DNA from: Succinatimonas hippei | GTDB taxonomy: Bacteria; Pseudomonadota; Gammaproteobacteria; Enterobacterales; Succinivibrionaceae | DNA length: 17,934 nucleotides | NCBI GenBank assembly: GCA_004557545.1 | Contig: SFGV01000038.1 | Span: forward strand, 1 to 17,934 | Direction of reading: 5' to 3' | In this document: in pieces, positions 7,601 through 15,019 of the stretch | How positions within the stretch are numbered: the first letter of the stretch is position 1 | Layout of the letters: each line of letters starts with the position of its first letter | The notes under the pieces: model-generated | Databases searched by the model: none | What the model saw: the letters and a program-made list of their open reading frames with translations, nothing else | What the model was told of the DNA's origin: nothing | Program-made: the position numbers and the translations under genes

Positions 7601-9152
7601 GAGCCTCAAGAGTCAGAGGTACATGGACGGCCATCTGGTCACCATCAAAGTCCGCGTTGAACGCCGGGCATACGAGCGGGTGCAGACGAATTGCCTTTCC
7701 TTCAATCAGAATAGGTTCAAAAGCCTGAATACCGAGACGGTGCAGAGTAGGCGCGCGGTTTAGCAGAATCGGGTGCTCACGAATAACTTCGTCAAGTACA
7801 TCCCATACTACCGGATCCTCACGCTCGACCATCTTCTTGGCGGCTTTGATGGTGGTGGCCATGCCGCGCACTTCAAGACGACCGTATATAAATGGCTTAA
7901 ACAGCTCAAGTGCCATCTTCTTCGGGAGACCGCACTGATGAAGTCTGAGGTATGGTCCGCAGGTAATTACTGAACGGCCTGAGTAGTCAACACGCTTTCC
8001 TAACAGGTTCTGACGGAAACGACCCTGCTTACCTTTGATCATATCGGCAAGTGATTTCAGAGGACGTTTATTGGAACCGGTTATAGCGCGTCCACGGCGA
8101 CCGTTATCCATCAGAGCATCTACTGACTCCTGCAACATGCGCTTTTCATTACGCACGATAATCTCAGGAGCGGCTAAGTCAAGCAGTCTCTTAAGACGGT
8201 TGTTACGGTTGATAACACGGCGATACAGATCGTTCAAATCCGAGGTCGCGAAACGTCCGCCATCAAGAGGAACCAGAGGACGCAGATCAGGCGGAAGCAC
8301 GGGTAAAACAGTAAGAATCATCCACTCTGGCTTATTACCTGAATGAATGAACGACTCTACAAGCTTAAGTCTCTTCGCAAACTTCTTACGGTTACTCTCT
8401 GATGAGGTGGAATCCAATTGCTCGCGAAGGGTTTTCTCTTCCTGCTCAAGATTTATGTGCTGTAAAAGCTCGAGTATAGCCTCAGCGCCCATCTTTGCGG
8501 AGAAATCATCACCGTACTTTGAAAGTGCGTCAACATACTGTTCTTCACTTAAAAGCTGACGCTCCTGAAGATCGGTCATGCCGGGATCAGTAACTACGTA
8601 GCTTTCAAAGTAAAGAACACTCTCGATATCACGCAGTTTCATGTCAAGGATGAGACCAATGCGTGATGGCAGTGACTTCAGATACCAGATATGAGCCACA
8701 GGAGCAGCGAGCTCAATGTGTCCCATACGCTCACGGCGTACCTTCGCCTGAGTAACCTCTACGCCGCACTTATCGCAGATTGTTCCACGGTGCTTTAAAC
8801 GCTTGTATTTACCGCAAAGACACTCATAGTCCTTGATAGGTCCGAAAATTTTGCAGCAGAACAGACCATCTCTCTCTGGTTTGAACGTGCGGTAATTGAT
8901 GGTTTCAGGTTTTTTAACCTCGCCATATGACCAGGCATGGATCATTTCCGGAGAAGCCAAGCCGATCTTGATGGCATCGAAGTCCTCAAGGCGCTGTTTG
9001 AACGCGCTGCTACGTGACGCCAACTTACCTAAGCTGTCACTTATGCCCAGATCGAGTTCGGCATCCTCGCCTGAAGAAGTGTCAGACGCCTTGCTAGCTG
9101 CGGCAAGACCCTTGAACAGTTCTTCTTCCTGATTATTTTCCTGAATGCTCAC
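4662..9152 (-). CDS. rpoC: DNA-directed RNA polymerase subunit beta'
   Basis: Beta' forms half of the RNA polymerase active-site cleft and carries the catalytic Mg2+. The 1496-residue protein exceeds the E. coli 1407. Visible landmarks are zinc-ribbon cysteines C111, C113, C126 and C129 (CLCGKYKRLKHRG..CDKCG), the NADFDGD catalytic triad of aspartates near residue 500, the bridge-helix/trigger-loop region (TANSGYLTRRL, GEPGTQLTMRTFHIGG), and the second zinc site CKCKFGICAKC. Extra length comes from about 41 acidic N-terminal residues before the conserved FDAIKI, an insertion of about 28 residues at 635-662, and a longer Ala/Glu-rich tail. The start is GTG, as I recall for E. coli, with AGGAG nine bases upstream, and no closer Met exists before the conserved region. 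It follows rpoB by 57 bases and ends at a strong terminator. Confidence 0.99.
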   Translation of the reverse strand: MSIQENNQEEELFKGLAAASKASDTSSGEDAELDLGISDSLGKLASRSSAFKQRLEDFDAIKIGLASPEMIHAWSYGEVKKPETINYRTFKPERDGLFCCKIFGPIKDYECLCGKYKRLKHRGTICDKCGVEVTQAKVRRERMGHIELAAPVAHIWYLKSLPSRIGLILDMKLRDIESVLYFESYVVTDPGMTDLQERQLLSEEQYVDALSKYGDDFSAKMGAEAILELLQHINLEQEEKTLREQLDSTSSESNRKKFAKRLKLVESFIHSGNKPEWMILTVLPVLPPDLRPLVPLDGGRFATSDLNDLYRRVINRNNRLKRLLDLAAPEIIVRNEKRMLQESVDALMDNGRRGRAITGSNKRPLKSLADMIKGKQGRFRQNLLGKRVDYSGRSVITCGPYLRLHQCGLPKKMALELFKPFIYGRLEVRGMATTIKAAKKMVEREDPVVWDVLDEVIREHPILLNRAPTLHRLGIQAFEPILIEGKAIRLHPLVCPAFNADFDGDQMAVHVPLTLEAQLEARCLMMSTNNILSPASGDPIILPAQDVVLGLYYQTRMKVGAKGEGLIVSSPDEAERLYKSDLADFQARIACRVHFWVKDPDSGEMIEHNEMRLTTIGRAMLTKILPKGMSYDLIDPPEEGVTPETIPEIMTHKDWFTHVSNHPLDKKKIANLLNVCYHLLGLKPTCMFADHIMYTGFAHAALSGSSVCVDDMLVPKEKQSIIAASQKEVMNVQSQYENGQITAGERYNKVIDVWSNAADKVAKAMMSNLSVQEGTNILGQKEKEASFNSIFMMADSGARGSPAQIRQLAGMRGLMAKPDGSIIETPITANFREGLNVQQYFISTHGARKGLADTALKTANSGYLTRRLVDVGQDLVITEEDCGTDDGLEITPHVSGGDVIETLRDRILGRTTAVDVTKPGTGEVLIPAGTLLDEKLCSVIEANKIDRVKVRSPITCKCKFGICAKCYGRDLARGHMVNPGEAVGVIAAQSIGEPGTQLTMRTFHIGGAASRAVAESGATVRNSGSIKIENSKTVRNTDGKEVVVSRQSELFVLDEFGAVKESHKIPYGAILDVAEGDKVKVGQTVARWDPHTHPIVSEVRGFIKYVDIIEGVTVDKKEDEALGISSIEVRELAARPAGGKEKRPSVKIVDADGNDVMIPGTNVAAQYMLQAKAIVQMQDGAEVNLGDVIARIPQIAGGTKDITGGLPRVADLFEARSPKEPAILAEISGTVSFGKETKSKRRLIITPDEGAKDEYGNLIAPHEEMVALSRNLNVFEGEKVTKGEVIADGPESPHDILRLRGVNAVANYIVNEVQDVYRLQGVKINDKHIEVVVRQMLRKCEILDPGESTKYLTGEIAEVSHVRTDNEKLVAEGKKPIIYRHILMGLTKASLSTDSFISAASFQETTRVLTEASVEGKVDDLRGLKENVIVGRLIPAGTGFKYHKQRREALERAEEAKENAASSVSQEELQKQLGEALEAVDASSAGASNPQAGDNA

Positions 9153-9179
9153 AACAGTATCTCCTATTGTCGTAGCCGG

Positions 9180-9197
9180 GCCGGGGAATACCCCGGC
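9180..9197 (-). other. Hairpin in the rpoB-rpoC spacer
   Basis: A perfect seven-base stem (GCCGGGG / CCCCGGC) with a TATT loop lies 12 bases after the rpoB stop. No T-run follows. It is probably a stability, processing or ribosome-pausing element between the two coupled polymerase genes. The role is inferred from position only. Confidence 0.55.
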
Positions 9198-9209
9198 ACC
9201 AGAAAATCA

Positions 9210-12200
9210 TTAAACCTTGCGGATGAGCTCGATGTTGATACCCAGTGAACGAATTTCACGGAGCAGAACATTGAAGGACTCAGGTATGCCAGCGTCCATA
9301 CGGTAGACACCATCAACGATGTTCTTGTACATCTTGGTTCTACCGTTGACATCGTCTGACTTGACAGTAAGCATTTCGCGTAACGTATAAGCCGCGCCAT
9401 ATGCCTCAAGTGCCCAGACTTCCATTTCGCCGAAGCGCTGGCCACCGAACTGAGCTTTACCGCCCAGCGGCTGCTGGGTTACCAAGCTGTAGGAGCCTGT
9501 CGAGCGTGCATGCATCTTGTCATCCACTAAGTGGTTGAGCTTGAGCATGTACATAATTCCAACAGTAACCTTACGCTCAAATGCGCGACCAGTACGTCCA
9601 TCATATAGAGTCATCTGACCGCTTTCAGGCATGCCGGCCATGCGTAACATAGCCTTTATGTCTTTTTCCTGAGCGCCGTCAAACACCGGGGTGGCCACTG
9701 GAAGTCCATCGCGGAGGTTATTCGCAAGCACCTGAACCTGATCGTCAGTGAGCTTTGATATATCAACTTTCTGCGAAGTATCACCAAGGTCATAAACTTC
9801 TTGCAGGGTCTTACGCAATTCTTTAATCGCGCGGTTCTCAACAATCATTTTATTGATCATTTCACCAATACCCCTGGCAGCAAGACCAAGGTGAACCTCA
9901 AGAACCTGACCGATGTTCATACGTGAAGGAACGCCCAGAGGGTTAAGAACCATGTCTACAGGATGTCCGTTTTCGTCAAAAGGCATATCCTCTATCGGGG
10001 TTATACGTGAAATAACACCCTTGTTTCCATGGCGTCCTGCAAGTTTGTCACCAGGCTGGATGCGACGCTTAATCGCAAGATAAACCTTGACAATCTTGAG
10101 CACTCCCGGAGTGAGGTCATCACCTTCAGTGATCTTCTTCTTCTCTTTCTCGAACTTCTCCTTATATTCCTTGGCGAAGTCATCAAGACGGACTGAAAAT
10201 TCCTCGATCTGACGCTGAGCGGTATCATTACCCGCCCTTGTTGAGAGCAACTTGTCATCAGAGATAGCATCAACTGCTGACTTTTCCATGCCACTGCGAA
10301 CCAGCACATTACGAACCTGACTGAGAATACCTGAAGTCAGGAAGGCGTACTCCTCATCCAGATCTTTCTTGACCTGGTTAATGTGCATCTCTTCTATTTC
10401 TTTGGCGCGCTTGTCCTTTTCCACTCCTTCACGGGTAAAAATCTGAACATCGACAACAGTTCCATTGACATCGTTAGGAACTCTGAGAGATGAGTCTTTT
10501 ACTTCAGAAGCCTTCTCACCGAAAATGGCACGAAGCAGCTTTTCTTCAGGAGTCAGCTGAGTTTCACCCTTTGGAGTTACCTTGCCGACAAGAATGTCGC
10601 CGCCGTTTACCTCAGCACCGACATAAACAATGCCTGCCTCATCAAGTTTTGACAGAGCGGCTTCACCAACATTAGGAATGTCAGCGGTTATTTCCTCAGG
10701 TCCAAGCTTAGTATCACGAGCGACGCATGAGAGCTCAATGATATGTATGGTTGTGAGACGATCTTTGGCGGCTACTCTCTCGGACACCATGATGGAGTCC
10801 TCGTAGTTGTAACCATTCCAAGGCATAAACGCAATCCTCATATTCTGACCGAGCGCAAGTTCGCCCATATCAGTTGATGATCCGTCAGCAATAACATCGC
10901 CTGCCTTTATCTTCTCATTAAGAGAGACACAAGGGCGCTGGTTAACGCATGTGTTCTGGTTTGAACGCGCGTACTTGATAAGGTTGTAAATGTCGATGCC
11001 TGCATCAAACTCATTCTCAATCTCATCAGGGTTTACGCGAATAACAATGCGTGAACCATCAACATGCTCAACCACACCGCCACGTTTGGCGATGATGGTG
11101 ACTCCTGAGTCAACCGCAACAGCGCGTTCCATTCCGGTACCAACGAGCGGCTTTTCTGAACGCACTGTAGGAACAGCCTGACGTTGCATGTTTGCGCCCA
11201 TCAGAGCACGGTTAGCGTCGTCATGCTCAAGGAACGGGATCAGAGCCGCGGCGACAGAGATAATCTGTTGCGGCGAAACGTCCATTAACTGAACGTCTGT
11301 AGCTTTTCTTACTACTGAATCTCCGTTGTAGCGGCACTGTACATATTCAGGAATTATCTTTCCGTTTTCGTCGAGATCAGTGTTTGCCTGAGCGATTATG
11401 TACTGACCTTCCTCAATAGCTGAAAGGTAGACGAAATCTTCTTCAGCAACGCCGTTGCGCACATAGCGGTAAGGGGTCTCCAGGAAGCCATAATCGTTGC
11501 AACGTGCGAATACCGCCAGTGAGTTGATAAGACCAATATTAGGTCCTTCAGGAGTCTCAATCGGGCACAGACGACCATAATGAGTCGGATGAACGTCACG
11601 AACCTCGAAACCGGCACGCTCACGGGTCAGGCCGCCTGGACCTAATGCGGAAATACGACGCTTATGAGTAACCTCGGAAAGCGGGTTGTTCTGGTCCATA
11701 AACTGCGATAACTGGCTTGAACCATAGAATTCTCTGATCGCAGCGGTGATTGGCTTTGCGTTTATAAGCTCCTGAGGAGTTGTATTATCAAGATCACCTA
11801 AAGATAATCTTTCTTTTACTGCACGCTCAACGCGGACCAGTCCAATTCTGAACTGGTTCTCAGCCATCTCACCCACAGAACGGATTCGACGATTGCCAAG
11901 GTGATCGATATCATCGACGCTATCTTTACCATTACGGATTTTAATGAGATAGCGCAAAACCCTGATAATATCACCAGCGCTTAAAGTGCCGCGCATCGCT
12001 TCACCGTCTATAGGAGAACGATCAAGCTTAAGTGCCTTACCGCGCGCATCGGTTACCTTGGTGTCACTCTCTGCTACGTTTACAGATAGCTCAAGAGTAT
12101 CAAGCGGCAGAATCAGAGCCTTTTCAAATCCGAATTTACCGTCCTTGCCGTCAAACTTAACCTTATAAAGCAGGCGGTCGGCAGCATCCTTAAGCTCATC

Positions 12201-13688
12201 CTGTGAAGATGAGTAAACGGAATACTCAAGATAATCTAAAATTTTATCTGCGCGTGACTCCGGGTTCGTGTCAGGCATTACCTTCTGCTCATCCTCATCG
12301 AGGTATGGACGTATGGCATCGATCACCTGAGGGAAGGAAACGTAAACATTTCCACCGGCAACGACAACGCCTGAAGCTTCGGTGTTTATCTCACGCTCAG
12401 GATCAGATAACAAGCGTTGCAGACCTGCTTTGAAGTTCTTCGCCTCATAGAAGCGGAAATCGAACTTCATGCGACCGACTGACGAAAGATCATAGCGGTC
12501 TTCTGCAAAGAACAAATTCTTGAACAGAGTCTCGGCAGCTTCGAGCGTCGGGATTTCACCTGGACGCATCATCTTATAGATTTCAAAAAGAGCTGCCTGA
12601 CGGTCTGCGCTGTCTGAAGAGAGATCTCTTGTGGGATCTGTGCGCAGGGTGTCGGCCATGAACGGACCTTCATTCACCTGGCTGATATAAAGAGTCTCTA
12701 TCTTCTTCACGCCAGAGCCCATGATCAGAGGAAGATTTTCCTCGTTGATCACAGTATTGGCGGTTATGAAGGTCTTGCCGTCCTTATTCTCATAGTTCTT
12801 AGCAACGATCTTGCCAAGCAAATATTCTGAGGGGACGACTATTGAAGTAACACCAGCTTTCTTAAGCAGTCTGATGTGACGTCCAGTGATCTTTTTGCCC
12901 TTTTCAACAATAACGTCTTTTCCGGACTTAATATCGAATGTAGCAACTTCACCCTGGAGTCTCTCAGGAATAAGGTCCATAGTGACCTTACCGCCTTTGA
13001 ACTGAAACTCTACAGTGTCAAAGAAGAGCTTTAAAATCTGCTCGGTGTTATATCCGAGGGCGCGCAGGAGCACTGTCGCAGGAAGTTTGCGACGGCGGTC
13101 AATACGCACAAAAAGGTTATCGCGGTGATCGAACTCGAAGTCCAGCCAGGAACCGCGGTATGGAATTACACGGGAACTAAAGAGGACGCGACCTGGGTGT
13201 GTCTTGCCCTTGTCGTCATCAAAGAAGACACCAGGGCTACGGTGCAACTGTGACACAACGACACGCTCGGTGCCGTTAATAATAAACGTCCCGTTATCGG
13301 TCATGAGCGGTATTTCGCCCATGTAAACGTCCTGGTCTATACGCTCCTTGACGGTTTTGGGTGAGTCCTTCTCATAGCGAATCAGACTCAGCTTAACCTT
13401 AAGCGGCGCCGAATATGTCGTGCCGCGGATCATACATTCGCGAACATTAAATTTCGGCTCGCCAAGACGGAAGCTGTTATATGCCAGTTCAGCATTACCC
13501 GAATAGCTCTTGATCGGGAAAACGCTCTTGAATGCGGCAACAAGCCCATTTTCGTTCTTGGGATCGGAACTTATGAACTGCTTGAATGAATCGATCTGGA
13601 CAGCAAGCAGATATGGAGTATCAAGTACTTTGACTCGCTTGCCGAAATCCTTGCGGATGCGCTTTTGCTCAGTATAGGAGTAGACCAT
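9210..13688 (-). CDS. rpoB: DNA-directed RNA polymerase subunit beta
   Basis: Beta is the second large catalytic subunit of RNA polymerase. With the start at 13688 it has 1492 residues (E. coli 1342). This ATG gives the family-standard MVYSYTE and has GAGGA about ten bases upstream; a further in-frame ATG at 13739 would add 17 residues but has a poor ribosome binding site. The rifampicin region YGSSQLSQFMDQNNPLSEVTHKRR is wild type at the usual resistance positions (E. coli Asp516, His526, Ser531). The C-terminal MYKNIVDG and ESFNVLLREIRSLGINIEL are canonical. The striking feature is an in-frame insertion between VGRMKF and the TLSAGDIIRVL helix (residues about 410-568 here, 11985-12461). It replaces about 14 E. 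coli residues with about 159. Frame, codon use and flanks are intact, so it is not a sequencing artefact by eye. Confidence 0.99.
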   Translation of the reverse strand: MVYSYTEQKRIRKDFGKRVKVLDTPYLLAVQIDSFKQFISSDPKNENGLVAAFKSVFPIKSYSGNAELAYNSFRLGEPKFNVRECMIRGTTYSAPLKVKLSLIRYEKDSPKTVKERIDQDVYMGEIPLMTDNGTFIINGTERVVVSQLHRSPGVFFDDDKGKTHPGRVLFSSRVIPYRGSWLDFEFDHRDNLFVRIDRRRKLPATVLLRALGYNTEQILKLFFDTVEFQFKGGKVTMDLIPERLQGEVATFDIKSGKDVIVEKGKKITGRHIRLLKKAGVTSIVVPSEYLLGKIVAKNYENKDGKTFITANTVINEENLPLIMGSGVKKIETLYISQVNEGPFMADTLRTDPTRDLSSDSADRQAALFEIYKMMRPGEIPTLEAAETLFKNLFFAEDRYDLSSVGRMKFDFRFYEAKNFKAGLQRLLSDPEREINTEASGVVVAGGNVYVSFPQVIDAIRPYLDEDEQKVMPDTNPESRADKILDYLEYSVYSSSQDELKDAADRLLYKVKFDGKDGKFGFEKALILPLDTLELSVNVAESDTKVTDARGKALKLDRSPIDGEAMRGTLSAGDIIRVLRYLIKIRNGKDSVDDIDHLGNRRIRSVGEMAENQFRIGLVRVERAVKERLSLGDLDNTTPQELINAKPITAAIREFYGSSQLSQFMDQNNPLSEVTHKRRISALGPGGLTRERAGFEVRDVHPTHYGRLCPIETPEGPNIGLINSLAVFARCNDYGFLETPYRYVRNGVAEEDFVYLSAIEEGQYIIAQANTDLDENGKIIPEYVQCRYNGDSVVRKATDVQLMDVSPQQIISVAAALIPFLEHDDANRALMGANMQRQAVPTVRSEKPLVGTGMERAVAVDSGVTIIAKRGGVVEHVDGSRIVIRVNPDEIENEFDAGIDIYNLIKYARSNQNTCVNQRPCVSLNEKIKAGDVIADGSSTDMGELALGQNMRIAFMPWNGYNYEDSIMVSERVAAKDRLTTIHIIELSCVARDTKLGPEEITADIPNVGEAALSKLDEAGIVYVGAEVNGGDILVGKVTPKGETQLTPEEKLLRAIFGEKASEVKDSSLRVPNDVNGTVVDVQIFTREGVEKDKRAKEIEEMHINQVKKDLDEEYAFLTSGILSQVRNVLVRSGMEKSAVDAISDDKLLSTRAGNDTAQRQIEEFSVRLDDFAKEYKEKFEKEKKKITEGDDLTPGVLKIVKVYLAIKRRIQPGDKLAGRHGNKGVISRITPIEDMPFDENGHPVDMVLNPLGVPSRMNIGQVLEVHLGLAARGIGEMINKMIVENRAIKELRKTLQEVYDLGDTSQKVDISKLTDDQVQVLANNLRDGLPVATPVFDGAQEKDIKAMLRMAGMPESGQMTLYDGRTGRAFERKVTVGIMYMLKLNHLVDDKMHARSTGSYSLVTQQPLGGKAQFGGQRFGEMEVWALEAYGAAYTLREMLTVKSDDVNGRTKMYKNIVDGVYRMDAGIPESFNVLLREIRSLGINIELIRKV

Positions 13689-13761
13689 GGATAGGGGATC
13701 CTCAGATTGATCTGTTTCCGGTGTGAGATGCCTTGGCATCTTTCTGTATTATTCAGTCACC

Positions 13762-13797
13762 AAACCCGAAACCGTCAAAAATGGCGGTTCCGGGTTT
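13762..13797 (-). other. Long hairpin (possible attenuator or RNase III site) between rplL and rpoB
   Basis: A 13-base stem (AAACCCGGAACCG / CGGTTTCGGGTTT, one G-U pair) with a ten-base loop lies between rplL and rpoB. In E. coli this spacer holds a partial terminator and an RNase III cleavage site that set the ratio of L7/L12 to beta. In the direction of the operon only three T follow the stem, so termination would be weak. On the opposite strand the stem is followed by eight T. An upstream GGGTTTT (13810-13816) could pair with AAAACCC (13792-13798) and compete with this stem. Confidence 0.7.
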
Positions 13798-13859
13798 TTT
13801 TTCAGGGCTAAAACCCTTTACGGTCCGGTGTAAGAACCGTTTAAAGCGCAATTGCCTGA

Positions 13860-14225
13860 TTATTCCAGGGCAGCTTTGGCGCCAGCGTCCTCGAGAGACT
13901 TCTTAAGGGCTTCAGCATCGGCCTTAGGCATAGCTTCCTTAACCTTGCAAGGAGCTGATTCAACGAGATCCTTAGCTTCCTTAAGACCAAGACCGGTAGC
14001 GGTACGAACAGCCTTGATGACGGCGATCTTCTGAGCGCCGACTTCCTTCAGGACAACGTCAAACTCAGTCTTCTCTTCTGCAGCGGCACCGCCGGCAGCA
14101 GGAGCAGCTACGGCAGCAGCGGCTGAAACGCCGAACTTCTCTTCCATAGCCTTGACCAGAGCAACAACATCAGTTACGGACATGTTGGCGATCGCGTCGA
14201 GGATCTCATCAGTGGATAATGCCAT
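13860..14225 (-). CDS. rplL: 50S ribosomal protein L7/L12
   Basis: L7/L12 is the multicopy stalk protein that recruits and stimulates the translational GTPases EF-Tu, EF-G, IF2 and RF3. The 121-residue product has the N-terminal dimerisation helices (MALSTDEILDAIANMSVTDVVALVKAMEEKFGV) and the Ala-rich hinge (about 34-50). The C-terminal domain carries the factor-binding surface KIAVIKAVRTATGLGLKEAKDLVE. A Cys replaces the usual Ala in SAPCKVKE, a small oddity with no clear consequence. AAAGGA precedes the ATG. The 64-base gap from rplJ contains a small hairpin, and the long attenuator-like hairpin follows before rpoB. Confidence 0.99.
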   Translation of the reverse strand: MALSTDEILDAIANMSVTDVVALVKAMEEKFGVSAAAAVAAPAAGGAAAEEKTEFDVVLKEVGAQKIAVIKAVRTATGLGLKEAKDLVESAPCKVKEAMPKADAEALKKSLEDAGAKAALE

Positions 14226-14249
14226 TTTGATTTTCCTTTAAAATTTTAT

Positions 14250-14266
14250 TTCAGGCTTAGCCTGAA
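14250..14266 (-). other. Small hairpin in the rplJ-rplL spacer
   Basis: A perfect seven-base stem (TTCAGGC / GCCTGAA) with a three-base loop, followed by an A/T-rich stretch and the rplL ribosome binding site. rplL must be translated several times more than rplJ, so a structure here could affect coupling or independent initiation. The tail ATAAAATTTT is not a proper T-tract. The role is inference. Confidence 0.5.
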
Positions 14267-14289
14267 GCAATTGAAATTGAAACAGGCCG

Positions 14290-14817
14290 TTAAGCCTCAG
14301 CTGCCGGGGCAGAAGCGCCACCTTCAGCAGAAAGTTTGTCGCCAAGTGCGGCAAGAGTACGACAAAGTTTGCCAGCGGCAGCCTCTTTGAGGGTTGCCAT
14401 GAGGTGAGCGATAGCTTCCTCATAGGTAGGCAGAGAAGCAAGGATATCAATATCCTTCGCATCGTAAACTTTACCTTCAAACTGAAGGGCTCTTACCTGG
14501 AACTTGTCATGGGTTTTCGCGAACTCTTTAAACAGACGAGCTGCCGCGCCGGGATGATCCATTGAAAAACCAACCATAGTCGGTCCTTTCATGGAATCTC
14601 TCAGGCTGACGTACTCGGTGCCCTCAACTGCACGCGAAAGGAGGGTGTTACGAACAACATGCAGGTACACATTGTTTGCACGCGCTTCTTTACGGAGCTT
14701 GGTGAGGTCGGCTACGGGAATGCCGCAAGAGTCTGCGATGACAGCTGACACGGCCTTATTTGCCGCGTCGGCGACTTTGGCAACAATTGCCTTTTTGTCT
14801 TCGATATTCAGTGCCAT
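14290..14817 (-). CDS. rplJ: 50S ribosomal protein L10
   Basis: L10 anchors the L7/L12 dimers to the 50S stalk base. The L10-L12 complex also represses the operon by binding its own leader RNA. The 175-residue product (E. coli 165) starts MALNIEDKKAIVAKVADAAN and has the rRNA-binding globular domain with VVRNTLLSRAVEGTEY. It ends in a helical segment that binds L12, followed by a short Gly/Ala-rich tail that accounts for the extra length. GGAG lies about 11 bases before the ATG, immediately after a strong hairpin of the leader. Confidence 0.98.
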   Translation of the reverse strand: MALNIEDKKAIVAKVADAANKAVSAVIADSCGIPVADLTKLRKEARANNVYLHVVRNTLLSRAVEGTEYVSLRDSMKGPTMVGFSMDHPGAAARLFKEFAKTHDKFQVRALQFEGKVYDAKDIDILASLPTYEEAIAHLMATLKEAAAGKLCRTLAALGDKLSAEGGASAPAAEA

Positions 14818-14985
14818 TTTAGCAGTGACTCCGAATGGTTCCCTTTAGCTTAAGGGAACCGGTTACCCTTTCGGGCTGATTGGAAATCAGTTCCAAAGGA
14901 AAATTCCGTTGGAGCTTATCTCCTCCTGCGCAGGAACATTAAGGTATTACCACCTGCGGTCTTTGGTCAGAGGACGAGCCCCTTC
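14818..14985 (-). ncRNA. L10-type ribosomal protein leader of rplJL-rpoBC
   Basis: The region between rplA and rplJ folds by eye into several stems. A closing stem joins CGCAGG (14953-14958) with CCTGCG (14929-14934) and encloses the small hairpin AGGT..ACCT. CTGATT/AATCAG (14876-14890) and CCC-GAAA-GGG follow. A nine-base stem GGTTCCCTT/AAGGGAACC (14837-14860) sits next to the rplJ start. Position and the ACCGCAGG..CCTTAAT..TTCCTGCG pattern fit the L10 leader family, to which the L10-L12 complex binds to repress translation. The match is from memory and has not been tested against a covariance model. Confidence 0.72.
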
Positions 14986-14990
14986 CAAAC

Positions 14991-15012
14991 AGCAACCGCC
15001 TAGACGGTTGCT
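14991..15012 (-). other. Hairpin just after rplA, terminator-like on the opposite strand
   Basis: An eight-base stem (AGCAACCG / CGGTTGCT) with a six-base loop follows the rplA stop by seven bases. In the operon direction it is followed by GTTTGG, so it is at best a weak terminator. On the plus strand it is followed by TTTATTTTTATT, a good intrinsic terminator form, although no gene is read in that direction. Confidence 0.6.
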
Positions 15013-15019
15013 TTTATTT

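Noticed and set aside
11550..11750. Rifampicin-resistance changes in RpoB
   Set aside because: All commonly affected positions in the rifampicin region read as wild type.
11986..12433. Plus-strand open frames opposite the RpoB insertion, considered as a possible independent gene
   Set aside because: The minus-strand rpoB frame runs through without a break and the plus-strand products have no family character.
13688..13739. rpoB start at 13739
   Set aside because: The upstream ATG lacks a good ribosome binding site and adds 17 unconserved residues, while 13688 gives the family start with GAGGA in place.
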